From assembly GCA_025093985.1 (NCBI GenBank), contig JACAAK010000012.1:2046001-2110000 (forward strand): a stretch of DNA of 64,000 bases, given 5' to 3'. The translations under genes and the position numbers were made by a program. The notes under the pieces are model-generated. The model was not told where the DNA came from. It ran no database searches and saw only the letters and a list, made by a program, of their open reading frames with translations. Origin of the DNA: Calvatia gigantea (taxonomy: Eukaryota > Basidiomycota > Agaricomycetes > Agaricales > Lycoperdaceae). Below are positions 21,491-32,094 of the stretch, piece after piece; within the stretch, counting starts at the first letter, position 1; each line of letters begins with the position of its first letter.

Positions 21491-22465
21491 TTAATGAGCC
21501 GAAGAGTTTAGTGGAATATCGTTGATTACAACAAGGAAAATTTCGAGTGTTGTGATGGGGCACGATACCAGGTCACGATCTCGTCTTTTTGCGCTGACGG
21601 CCTCAAGGCTCAGGTCCGTCCTTGTAAAAGTGCAAGATGCAAAGTTTTCCGGTAAAAACATCGCAATGACGATTATGACGTAGGAGCCTCGCTCGTCCTG
21701 AGGTTCAGAGTGCTTTGGGAGGTTTCCAATATTTTGTGGAAGTGCCAGATTACAAACGACCACCTTGGTAACTTTGACATTCCTGTTTGAGGTCCAGTCT
21801 CTCGTGATATGCGTGTGGTGACAGAAAGAATTTTAGTTAACCTGGTTCACCTTCTCTTGTCTATGATATAACTATATATACCCAGTTGAGTTGCCTCTGT
21901 ATTATCCGATAAGGGTTCAAAGTTTAAGAACAGGTTCCTGATTTCGTGGAAGGGTGACGACACACTCTAAGTCATAGAAACGTAGTACGCAGAAATCCAA
22001 ACATAAAAAACCCGTTCCTTCGTTACTCTCGCTCGCGTTCGTATACTTAAACCCCGATCTCGCACGGTAGGCGTTAGCACACGCAGAACCAGCCCTCCGA
22101 TACCTGTCAGTTCACGGACAACGAAACGTACCGGTTCGAACCATACCATGGGTAGGCCGTAGTTAGGATGTTGCATGGGTCACAATTTCCCAGCCAGCTT
22201 TGCAGCTTAGTTATCGGCGAGCGTAATGGAGAAAATCTTTCCCCCGGTGTAGCTGAACATTTATTTTTCGGCTGCCTCGTGTTTTCGATGAAGTGACGCG
22301 TGTACAACAGGTGAGATCATTAAACATGATATATGGTGTCCAGGACTGCTGAAGTGCTGCAGCGCTGGAATTTGAAATGAAGAAAGTTCCTGAAGCTGAC
22401 GTGACTTCTCCGCAGTCACGCGTCGTGACGTCACAATCACTATTATGGACATGGGCAGCACTCAT
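21491..22465 (-). pseudogene. Unrecognised minus-strand gene remnant X1 (duplicated at 27432..28350)
   Basis: Protein-like stretches with counterparts in the next unit: GKIFSITLADN-stop-AAKLAGKL near 22200 (ADDRVAKLAGKL in X2), LVLRVLTPTVRDRGLS near 22050 (LRVLTFSVQDRGLS in X2), and ERGSYVIIVIAMFLPENFASCTF near 21650. Stops and frame changes separate them, so this copy is dead. The similarity between copies extends through non-coding sequence, consistent with one segmental duplication. I do not recognise the family. Lengths suggest an original protein of at least 200 residues in several exons, transcribed away from the DUF6533 genes. Confidence 0.45.
22426..22433. promoter_or_regulatory. Second copy of the CRE-like palindrome TGACGTCA
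   Basis: It lies in the unit II equivalent of the PQ-loop upstream region; the flanking GCAGTCACGCGTCG is retained although surrounding sequence has diverged. There is no intact PQ-loop gene beside it. Confidence 0.3.
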
Positions 22466-22527
22466 TATGCCCCGAGGCGGCCAGAGGCGGCCTCAAGGGA
22501 GACAACGTCGATACTTATGCCTAACCG

Positions 22528-23311
22528 ATGCCTAATGCAGATTGCAACTCAACACTAAGAACTATGAAATTCTCTGGCGGTATCTCCTCTTCAATCCTGC
22601 GGATGCGTGGGTGTAGGTCGGGTCCGTTCGTCCACAATATACCCTCCAGAAGAAATATCTGTGTTCCACTCCATCGGATACAGAGTCCGGTGAAATGTGC
22701 AACTCAAAAGAATGAACCGTAGGAATAAAACGTATAGAAACCACAAATTGCATTCCCTTCCCTGTTCATGTTTGATGGGACCCCAGCTTCAGCCGTTCGG
22801 CAGCTTTACGTATGACCGAACACAACAACTCCGCCGTGTTATTTGGGTAGATGTCGAGTTCCCGAGTTGCTACCGGTTCTGTCTTGCTGATCAATGATTG
22901 CGTTATTGGAGTCACCTCAGAGCCGTAATCTTAGCTCTCATCGAACGCCCGGTCAGACATATGAAGTTGAACCGGGAACACCTTCGGACAACGCTATTCA
23001 AAATACTCAATCGATCCAAACTTGTTACATCCCTATGTCCACTTTCCGCTGTGTAATTCGGGTTGAGGGTTTTAAATCAGCCGAATGGCATGCCGAGAGT
23101 TGGTCCTCATAACATCCAGACCATCGTCAAACCTTTCTCAAAATCTTCCATTCACTCAGCGTGGCCCGTATCAGGCCTGGGCTTTAACGTACCCGCACCC
23201 CAAGATCATCACAATTTCTGCTGTAGACCTATGAGCCAACCCGCCAAGGGTCATCTCAGACGGCGTACTTGAAGCTCAAACACCCTTGACTCCGAATTTG
23301 CTCGTTCAATC
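22528..23311. repeat. Upstream module of segmental duplication unit II
   Basis: It corresponds to 16345..16987 in unit I and in part to 28417..28702 in unit III (GGATACAGAGTC, TTTGATGGGACCCC, AATGGCATGCCGAGAGTTGGT, GCCAACCCGCCAAGGGTCATCTC). It leads directly to the start codon of A'. Short frames inside carry frame breaks relative to each other, so no gene is called. Confidence 0.6.
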
Positions 23312-24698
23312 ATGCACGCAACACATCTCATTGTATCCTCATGTACGTGCCCCCTCTTTAACCATCTCGCTCGAAGCAGTATCTATATCTATAACACACT
23401 ACACAGTTGCAGCTTTGACCGTTCTGCTCTTCGACTTCGTATGGTGTTTCAAGAAGGAGCGCATTCACATTTGGAGGTAAGCTGTTCGAGGGCCCTACCC
23501 ACATACGCGTCCAACTCACTTCGACAATTAGTATTCCGTTTACGTGCATCAAGGCAGCATACGTGTTTGCCAAATACTTCCCTATCCTGGTCCACCTGTA
23601 CGTGAAAACGTGATCCCTCACTGGATCATCCGGAGTGCATTGACGATCCGCATTAATCAGCACCAACATCTGCCTTTTTGCCTCCTTTTTGTCTCCTTTT
23701 TCAGTAGAACTTTGTCAGAAATGGTTTCTGTTTCAACTACTATCCGCTGTTTCGGTGCAGCTCCCCTTCGATGCAGTAGTCTGCCTCCGAGGTACGATTC
23801 CGTTTCGCCATGGGGTTTCTGATGTCTTACAATCCCCCTAGTGTTCGCTCTCTACGGCTACAACATCGCAATCGGAATTTTAGGCATGTGCGCGATCACT
23901 GCAGACGCAGTAGGCGCCCTGCTAATCGCAATCTCCCTCTATCGTCACGCCGAATTCGGCTCGTTATGTTCAACAAGGCAGGGCAAACTCGGTCTTATTG
24001 TTCCGTAAGTCCTTTTACCAGCTCCGAGCTCCCTTGACTTGTCAACCATTAACTGAATCGCTTTCGCCACTCAGGATCATTTTCCAAACCTCCCAAAGCA
24101 TCATGTGGGCTTTGACTTTTCACAAACAACTTTCTATCAAGAGAAAGCTCGATCCAAATCTTCGTGTGGGTATCCCATACCTCCCGACAGTATTCCGTGA
24201 CGGGTCCATCGTGCTGGCAATTTCAACTTGTGGGTAGCTTTTCAAAGGGTCGAACTCCTCACCTTTTGCTTTTTGACTGAAAATATACTTCCAAAGTTGG
24301 TTTTGCCCTCTCAATTCCGTATTCTGCCATGATCCGCCTCGAGGTCCACTTGGTATACCCGTAAGTGGATCGAAAATAATGTTACCGCAAGTTTGTACGC
24401 CTCATGACCATATCTCTACATTCTATGTTTGGCAGGTGGGGCATGACAATGATGTCCATCTTTGTACATGTTTTTTTCTTCCTCACCACTCACACATAGA
24501 ACTGACAGCCGGACTTATCAGTGTTGCCGTTTGATCCTCAACATACGCACTAAAGTGACCATAGGCGCAGAAAATATTGAACTTGACGATTCGAATACAA
24601 TCGCCTCTTCTGAGGTGGCCTTACCTCCTGTCGGTGAAACAAGATTGGAGAAACATCCAGGGGCGCAATCTCCAACGCCTCTGGATGCAGGCGGCTGA
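23312..24698 (+). CDS. DUF6533 gene A', complete, 294 aa
   Basis: Nine exons in phase: 23312..23342, 23407..23476, 23532..23597, 23661..23791, 23842..24004, 24075..24229, 24297..24360, 24436..24463 and 24522..24698 (885 nt). The first eight exon lengths equal those of gene B exactly. Motifs: AALTVLLFDFVWCFKKERIHIW, AAYVFAKYFPILVHL, CQKWFLFQLLSAV, VVCLRVFALYGYNIAIGILG, IMWAL, FRDGSIVLAIST and CRLILNIRTKV, with an acidic tail ENIELDD. Intron 2 uses a GTAAGC donor, unlike the GC donor of B-type copies. It is the intact sister of pseudogene A. Probably an integral membrane protein of unknown role; the charged C-terminal tail would face one side of the membrane. Confidence 0.8.
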
Positions 24699-25125
24699 GC
24701 TGTTTAGTCAGAGGCAGCTACCGCGGCCGCCTTACAGTGGATATGCCGCAACGATACTCTATGCACGGAAACGGTGATTACACTTCGCCCCCCGAAATTC
24801 TCGTAAAACACAAATGCCGCACCAGGAAAACTCCCGGCTTGCGCTTCCGCCCCTCCCCCAAGAGCACAACCAAATTGGACGCATTTACACATCCGGTAGA
24901 GGGTCCTCATTGGTAGAAGAATAGTAATAGACTAAATACATGGCAACCCGGCAAGAACCTGTCATCTGCTGCCCTGTTTCACGTTTGCATCCCCTGGGCC
25001 TGTGCCCTAACGTACATCACGAAATCGCTATGATTCTTTTGCGGGTCACCGACCAACTCGCCAACCAAAGTTCAAACGACTGATGAGTCAGCCCAAATAC
25101 CCTTGACTCCAACCTGCTTGTTCGA
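24699..25125. repeat. A'-B' spacer, copy of the A-B spacer
   Basis: Counterpart of 19396..19842 (see that entry for shared landmarks); diverged by substitutions and small indels. No gene. Confidence 0.6.
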
Positions 25126-26530
25126 CTATGCACTATCGCATATCCCATTGCGTCCTTATGTACGTTCTCTCAGTTTGGCCACCTCTCCAAAGCTATTTGG
25201 TGACATTCAACGCAGGTGCCGCTTCGATTGTGGCACTCTTCGACTTCGTATGGTGTTTCAGGGAGGAGCGCCACCATATCTGGAGGCGGGTCGTTAGATG
25301 AAACACTCCCCCATACGCATCCAACTAACTTTATATCATCAGGACTCCATTTACGTGCATCAAAGCAACGTATGTGTTCGCGAGATACTTTGCTCTTTTG
25401 ATCCATCTGTGCGCTGACCCTTCTTCAACCGCTCGTAGTTTACTGACCGCCTATATCCATTAGGACTAACACCTGCCTCTTCGTTTACTTCAATTTGCCA
25501 TATCCAGTGGTGCTATGTCAAAAGTGGTATCTATTCCAACACCTATCCACAGTTGCGGTGGAAATCCCATTCGACGCCGTAGTCGGTCTCCGGGGTACTA
25601 TCCTATTTCTTTCCGGGTCGTCAGTGATTTAGGTCCTTGAGCAGTATTCGCTCTCTATGAGTATAGCATTCAAGATTGGTGTTTTAGCTCTAGCGAGTGT
25701 TATTACGAACACAACAGCCGCTTTAATAGCCGGAATCTCTATCTATCGTCAAGCCAATTTTGATCCATTGTGTTCAACAAAGGGCGGCAAGTTTTCTTTT
25801 GTTGTTCCGTGGGTTCTTCAACATACTTCGTCGTTTACCCATTAAACATGGTTTGCCATCTCAGGATCCTCTTTCAATCTTTCCAGGGTGTCATGTGGGG
25901 TTTGACTTGGTATAAGCAGCTTTCCGTCAAAAGGAAACTCCATCCAAGTCTATATGCAGCTATTCCATTCCTCCCGACAGCGTTCCGTGATGGGTCCATC
26001 GTTCTGGCAATCTTAACCCGTAGGTACTCCAAGCGTCTGGTTCACCTGTTTTGAGCTGAAAAACCTGATTCCCAAGTTAGTTTTGCCCTCTCCATTCCGT
26101 ATTCTGCCTTTGTTCGCGTCGAGACCCACATGATGTACCCGTAAGTGAATCGCACATTGCGTGACCATATCTTCACATCCTACACAGATGGGGTGCAACA
26201 CTGATGTCTGTCTTTGTATGTATTTGACTCCTTGTTGCTTATCATAAGGAACTGAGACCAGTTGTTCAGTGCTGCCATTTGATTCTCAATATGCTCGCCA
26301 AGGCGATCACGGACACAAACCCAGAAAGCGTCGAACTCGACGATGTGAACGCAATTGGCCCTCCTGAAGCACCTGTTGGAACAAAACAATCCGACGTTGC
26401 GAGCAAACCTAAGGGGTTCCCTGAACAGCAAAGAGATTCTGGACCACTGTCTACTAAGGCCCAGTTCGATGGGATGCCCCGAGATCTTTCGAGTTCCTCG
26501 GCAGCGGGTAGGTTGATCAGAGCACGTTGA
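25126..26530 (+). CDS. DUF6533 gene B', two single-base insertions relative to B
   Basis: Same architecture as gene B. Recognisable exons give GAASIVALFDFVWCFREERHHIW, ATYVFARYFALLIHL, NTCLFVYFNLPYPVVLCQKW, VVGLRVFALY, KIGVLALASVITNTTAALIAG, GVMWGLTWYKQLSVKRK, FRDGSIVLAILT, LSFALSIPYSAFVRVETHMM and CHLILNMLAKA, with a longer tail to 26530. Exon 1 has 32 nt instead of 31, which puts exon 2 out of phase, and the fifth exon has one extra base near 25663-25671 (TATGAGTATAGCATTC where B has TATGGCTATGACATC). Otherwise it is open. Intron 2 donor is GCGGGT. It is either a young pseudogene or carries sequence errors. Confidence 0.65.
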
Positions 26531-27431
26531 TAGGTGGTGCAGGTCCACAGATAATTTAGATTCATGGTTTCGCCCACGGCGCACGAAGGTCATATTTCGG
26601 TCTGACCAGAGAAACTACGAGCAACTGGCTCTGGCGCTGGCACAAGCTATATTTGTACACTTATGTACCGTTCGGTTCAGCCAACCGCAATAAATTATTG
26701 GCACATTATGTAGTATATTGTTCCTAATCACGTATATTTGGGCACTATAACTTGAGCTTTTCAAACGTCTCGAAAGCTTCTCCCCGCCTTCTACCCCGTG
26801 GATACTGGCCGACCTGGCGGTGAGTTACGGGTCTTATCTCAATAGATGAGGGGGGGTATCCGGTTCCCAAACCACCCTGCTCGCAGGGACGCAAAAGTTG
26901 CGTATAATTGAGTGTAAATATTTGGATGTTATTAATGTGTGCTTTGTTTGGTATCGTTGTGTCGCCCTTTGCCGCTCCCCTCTAGAGGTAGGGCCTGGAC
27001 TGTGTACCGGCACTACAGCTAGAAGCAATTACAAAAACTACCACCCACCACGACCATGCTCGGAATCTTCGCCATCAGCTGGTGGAGGAATGAGCACTGC
27101 TGGGTACTTCGGCAGTAACAGGATCAACAACCCGTTGGATTCCATGCGAAGATTCACTGGTTGACAAGGGAAGTTGTATACCGACTTTTTGGTCCCCAAC
27201 GCGGATGGTGGAGCGCTCCCACTCAATCTAGTGTATGTCCAACCACAGTATTCAGAGTTTGTTCCTCATTGTAAGCATTGGTCTTCCATCAAATCCTTCC
27301 AGCCGTTGGCCTGACTTTAGAACTTCTAAATGACGGAAGGGGACATGTTGAACATCCCTGACCATCCCCTGCTGTGTCTTATGCCTGGTACCAAACCCCC
27401 GAGCCGTCGGTAGTTATATTACATGACATAG
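26531..27431. other. Junction between duplication units II and III, no gene recognised
   Basis: Contains short frames on both strands (for example 26898..27164 plus) without family resemblance. In unit I the equivalent junction is only about 290 bp (21203..21490), so about 600 bp here is additional sequence of unknown origin. Confidence 0.4.
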
Positions 27432-28350
27432 TCAAGTTATAGTGTTCCTATGTTCCGTTGTGTATCTCAGCCTCATACCACGACAACTAACGCCCGAATA
27501 TTCATCCAATAGGTATCTCGATATGTACATTATTAGTATAAGGTGATCTTCGCTGTTTGATGTTGACCACCCTGGGCCTGTCCCTTTAAAAAGCACAAGG
27601 TGCGGACTAGGGCCTAGGCTGGAAGGCTTCACGATGATGATTATGCGCATGGGTAGTTGCCACCTGAGGTCCTCTACACCGGAAAGAGTGCTTCAGGAAA
27701 ATTCCCATATTTATTGGAATCACACAATTCGCCAGATCACATACAACCGCTCTATGGAGTAACTTTCGTGATATGTATGTAGTGGCTGAACGTTGGTAAG
27801 CCTAGTTCACATTCCGTTTATAGAATGAATTCGATGAAACGACAGGGGTTTAAAGTTCAAGAACAGCGTCCTGATTGTGTGGGAGAATTACACCTTGGTC
27901 TCTCGAAACGTAAGCGGCGCGAGGAAATCCAAACGGCATACTCAAAATCCTCAGGTTCCTTTGTTGATATCACCTCGATATCACCCACAATGGTATCCAA
28001 TAAGCTTAAACCACGATCCTGAACAGAAAACGTCAGCACACGCAGACCGGCACTCTGGATGCCAGCGGGTTTACAGTACACGAAATGGATCGGTTTAAAC
28101 TACACCATGGAGGCTGCAGTTACGATGTCGTATCGGTCACAAGCTTCCCAGCCAGCTTCGCAACTCGGTCGTCAGCGAGCGTAATGAAGGGTATCTCTCC
28201 CTCGCTGTAGCTCTTTTCAATCACCTCATGTTTTGATAAAGGCATACATATGCAATAGGTGAAATCATTAGACATGATATATGAACTTGGGGCTTCAAAG
28301 TGAAGCATAGAGCAAGGTATTGTTGTCTGTTTAAACGGTGGGCTGTCCAC
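27432..28350 (-). pseudogene. Unrecognised minus-strand gene remnant X2
   Basis: Copy of X1. The best-preserved part starts at an ATG near 28278 (MSNDFTYCICMPLSKHEVIE, then EIPFITLADDRVAKLAGKLVTD) and later GLRVLTFSVQDRGLSLLDTI with SSRRLRFERPR. The segment near 27550-27700 corresponds to the third block of X1 but is full of stops. This copy is less damaged in its 5' part than X1. Family unknown. Confidence 0.4.
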
Positions 28351-28416
28351 AGTTCTACTTACCAGCTCCCAAAGAATTGATGATGCTTATCCGCTAACGC
28401 CCAACAATGGGGGGTT

Positions 28417-28702
28417 ATGGAAACACCCAGAGGCTATGATTTTGGACCCCATTTGGCGCTCACCTGGCATTCTGGTCAAATATTAGCCTTACGTTGTCCA
28501 AGACAACGGAATGACATGCCAAGATTCGTCCTCAGTTCCCACAACATTCGGGTTGTTGCCTTCTCGGGACTTTCTGTATTCACTTCAGACCTAGAGACTT
28601 CGGCACCTTGTGGTCTATCGATATATCAGGCCTAGGACCTGACGTACATCAGGGCATACTTGCAATTACAAATACCCATTGACCTCAGCTTTGTGTTTGA
28701 CC
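28417..28702. repeat. Upstream module of segmental duplication unit III (truncated)
   Basis: Shares with the earlier modules ACAACATTCGGGTTGTTGCC, GGCCTAGGACCTGACGTACATCA-like sequence and the CCATTGACCTCAGC-TTGTTTGACCATG run into the start codon. It is shorter than the modules of units I and II. Confidence 0.5.
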
Positions 28703-29971
28703 ATGAACAGCAGCACGGCTTGTTGCATCCTCATGTATGTGGAGGTAATTTAACCATCTTGCCCAGGCCGTTCCAATAACGTCCTATATAGCCGTGGCTT
28801 TGATCGTGATGCTCTTAGATCTCCTCCGGTGTTTCGGGGAGGAGCGCACCTACATCTGGAGGCGAGTTATTCTTTGAGCCATTCCGCATTTGCGTTGGGC
28901 TGACTTACGATCAGAGCTCCATTTACATGCATCAAGGCAACGTATGTGTTCGCTAGATATTCCCCCCTTTTTGTCTACCTGTGCGCCGACCTTGACTGCA
29001 CCGTTCGCAATACGCTGACTGGGTGTAAACTAGCGCCAACATCTGCCTTTTCGCTTACTTCAAGTCACCTTTTCCAGTGAAGTTGTGTCAGAAATGGTTT
29101 CTGTTTCAACACCTCTCCACACTTTTAGTGCAAATCCTGTTAAATGCAGTGATTTGCCTCCGAGGTATGACTTCAACTCTGCTGTGAGTGTTTTGGTGAC
29201 TCAGGCCTTTTAGTGTTCGCTCTCTACAACTACAGTATTGCAATTGGTGTTTTGGCCATAATTATGGTAGTCGCAGATGCAACAACCACCCTGCTATGCG
29301 GAATCTACATCTATCGCCAAGCTGAATTCGACTCGTTATGTTCTACAAAACCAGCTAAATTTTCTCTTGTTGCCCCGTAGGCTCCTCCACTGGCTTCTTT
29401 CTTAGCCACTAACCATTGTTTTTCATTTCAAGGCTCGTTTTTCAAATTTCTCAGAGCATCATGTGGGGTTTGACTTCATACAAACGAATGCTTATCAAGA
29501 GGAGGCTAGGTCCAGGTCTGCATACGGACATTCCGTACCTCCCTATCGTATTTCGCGATGGCTCCCTGGTTCTGGCGGGCTTAACCCGTGGGTACTCTGA
29601 GATTGGTTTATTGCATTGTTTTTGAAAGCATATTCCAAGTCGGTTTTGCTATATCGGTTCCATACTCCAACATGGTTCATGTGGATACCCATATGGTGTA
29701 CCCGTAGGTGGATCACTATAGCAGCAACCTGGTTTGCACATTGCATGACTGTATCTTTACGTTCTGCTTAGATGGTTCGCAGCGATGCTGTCTATCTTTG
29801 TGCGTGTTCAATCCTCCTTTACCGACAGGTGACTAATACTATGCTTGTTAGTGCTGTCGTATGGTGCTCAGCACACATGCCAACGCGACTACAGAAACAG
29901 ACACACAAAATGTCGAACTCGACGACCTGGACGAGACCGCCTCCCACAAAGCGCCCTCTGCAACAAATTAA
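28703..29971 (+). CDS. DUF6533 gene C, third unit, open from exon 2 on
   Basis: The exon from 28792..28861 onward keeps the array pattern in phase, with all eight downstream exons open to the stop at 29969..29971. Motifs: CFGEERTYIW, ATYVFARYSPLFVYL, NICLFAYFKSPFPVKLCQKWF, NAVICLRVFALYNYSIAIGVLA, SIMWGLTSYKRML, FRDGSLVLAGLT, GFAISVPYSNMVHVDTHMV and the tail ENVELDD-like NVELDDLDE. As in B and B', intron 2 has a GC donor (GCGAGT). The first exon from the ATG at 28703 is 32 nt, one more than in A, A' and B, so the start context is uncertain (an alternative start or a one-base insertion). Only one DUF6533 gene is present in this unit. Confidence 0.65.
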
Positions 29972-30435
29972 TTCAACTCCATCGGTAACCTGCAGAGTTC
30001 CCTACACAACGGGGGTTGTGTGTATTTTGCCCTCCACAAATTAGGGTGCCTGACCTGGCAGGATCTCTCGAGGTCCCCATGGTACCGGAAGCCATCTCAA
30101 CTCGGCCCGTCGACTAGAACGTGCAATTGGTTAGCGCGGGTTTATGGTTCTGGCACACTCGAGTCATATTTTGCCCCCACCAAATGGGCTAGGGCTGTTG
30201 ACTTTGGCGTCGGCAAAACATACCACTATTGATAAAGGAGGTTGGACACCTACTGGTTGGCTTGGTCAACCGTGGCGAGTTAATGAGAGAATTGTGTTGA
30301 AGCCCCTGTCAGGTGTGTTTCGGTATCAAGCCCTGAGGCCTGAGGCCTGATCCCTGGTACCTCCACAGCTTCACCTCGTCTTACAGGCTTACACGTGTGA
30401 GGAATGTCGGTTGGCGATCACCTTCTGGCGGCATC

Positions 30436-30510
30436 CGTCCGATACTTAACACACGCGCCAACGCCACGACAACCATCGACACAGAAAACGTCGAATTCGA
30501 TGGTACATAA
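30436..30510 (+). pseudogene. Orphan last exon of a further DUF6533 copy
   Basis: A 24-codon stretch ending in TAA reads RPILNTRANATTTIDTENVE then FDGT, matching the terminal exon of the array genes (RLILNIR-x-K-x-T, D-T-E-N-V-E). No upstream exons are found between 29971 and 30436 beyond weak similarity, so this is a truncated copy at the array's downstream edge. Confidence 0.55.
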
Positions 30511-31099
30511 CACGCATGCTTCTTTTGTTTTCATGGAACAAGGATTTCGCTTCCGCATTTGCGCGACATCTCGAGTAGGGAGAGGGGGGGAGCGACACAA
30601 TCTCGGAAGCAACCATGAGATGGAGATAGGTGAGTAAAGGACGGGCGTGGTTTGAAATGCAGTTTGTGGTGGGATAGAGGCGGGTTGAGGGATACACAGT
30701 AGATTAACTCTGCAGCAGTTTCTCAGAACATCCGAGTGAATAGTTTACTTTACTCTGCTTTCTTCACCGATATTCATGGATCACACCACAGTTAGCGCTT
30801 CTGAGGACGAAATATTGACAAGAGACCAGAGGGGGTGACGTCATGCAGATTTGATCGGCCAGTGCCGCTGTAAGGAACATTTGTAATCACGACCTTTGTA
30901 AAATTCGTTGGTCACGGGAGCGCACGGACGAAATGTTTCCAATCCTCTGTGTTCCGGGTCCGACTCGACACCAGCACCAGCTTGGTCTCGAATTTCGACA
31001 GAATCTTTAACCTACAGCACGTGTGTTCTCCTTGGACTTGATGATGGTACTGAACGGTTCAATGCAGGATCCAGTTGTGATTAATTCTAGAACGCGACG
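30511..31099. other. Intergenic, upstream of the ferredoxin gene
   Basis: No supported gene. The proximal 250 bp presumably hold the ferredoxin promoter. A CRE-half-like TGACGTCATG occurs at 30837..30846. Confidence 0.4.
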
Positions 31100-32094
31100 A
31101 TGGCTAGTTTCCATTTTCGGAGGAATCTCCTTCGAATGTCACTCCCAATACGCGATAGACGGCTGCAGCCTGTTCTCCTGAGAACGATATCCCATCAAAG
31201 TTCCATAGTACCTTGTCAATTTTCGATACCATCTTTCTTGCTGCAGCGTTCCAAATCCCAGGACACGACGTCACATCGCACTTGGCATAACTGTCTTCCA
31301 TCAACTCGAAGCGCGGCCATTGCATCATTCAGCTGGTGTGCTATTGACCTTAATTTCTGTCTCTTAAATCCCTGACTGTGTTTTTCTAGTCCTCCAACAT
31401 GGAGGGATTCAAAGACCTGCGCCGGGGACAGGGTGAGTCAACATCTTCGTGTCGGAATTACGTTCGCTTGACGCTTTCGTGTCAGAATCAAAGTGCACTT
31501 CAAAGACTCCCAAGGGAACTTGCTCAAAACCGTAGAGGCAAATGAGGGAGATGACCTACTGGCAGTAGCACACGAGTATGATATCGACCTAGAAGGTATG
31601 GAACATTTTCGCTGAGCCCATCTGTTATCTGACGTCGCAACTCATCTGCTCCGCACCGCACAAATTTCATTTCCATTCTCCACGGACGTCTACAACCTCC
31701 TACGATCGTCTGCCCTCTACTCAACATCCTCGTTTTGGTTTTACATATTAACGCGGCTATCCCGGTTTCGTACATCAAGGGGCCTGCGAAGGATCTATCG
31801 CTTGTTCCACGTGCCATGTTATTTTGCCTCCCGAGTACTATGACCAATTACCCGAGCCATCTGACGACGAGAATGACATGTTGGATATGGCATTCGGTCT
31901 TACCGGACACAAGTCGACTAGGATGTCAAGTTCAGCTCACAAAAGAGTTAGACGGCATCACGGCAACCCTTCCTTCAGCGACGCGGAATATGTTCGTCGA
32001 TGGTAAGTGTTACCGGCACTGAATAAGGACCGCCCAGTAAACTCACCCTGTGTGATCTTTATCTCTTGCAGGCAAGAAGCCTACGAGGCATTGA
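31100..32094 (+). CDS. YAH1: Mitochondrial [2Fe-2S] ferredoxin (adrenodoxin/Yah1 type); one-base insertion in exon 4
   Basis: Electron carrier for mitochondrial Fe-S cluster assembly and heme A synthesis. Exons 31100..31337, 31390..31432, 31486..31595, 31780..32002 and 32072..32094. The N-terminus is Arg/Ser-rich and lacks acids (mitochondrial presequence), followed by [20 protein letters not shown]. After correction the cluster ligands are Cys133, Cys139, Cys142 ([14 protein letters not shown]) and Cys179 (SRLGCQ), with [20 protein letters not shown] before the last. It ends [15 protein letters not shown]. Exon 4 contains one surplus base at 31905/31906 (ACCGGACACAAG where ACC GAC ACA is expected); without it the CDS is 636 nt, 211 aa. 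As printed, the frame loses Cys179. The intron at 31596..31779 is unusually long (184 bp). As Yah1 is essential in yeast, sequence error or a second gene copy is likely. Confidence 0.88.

Noticed and set aside
22123..22140. GGTTCGAACC as a possible tRNA B box
   Set aside because: No matching A box or foldable cloverleaf at the right distance on either strand.
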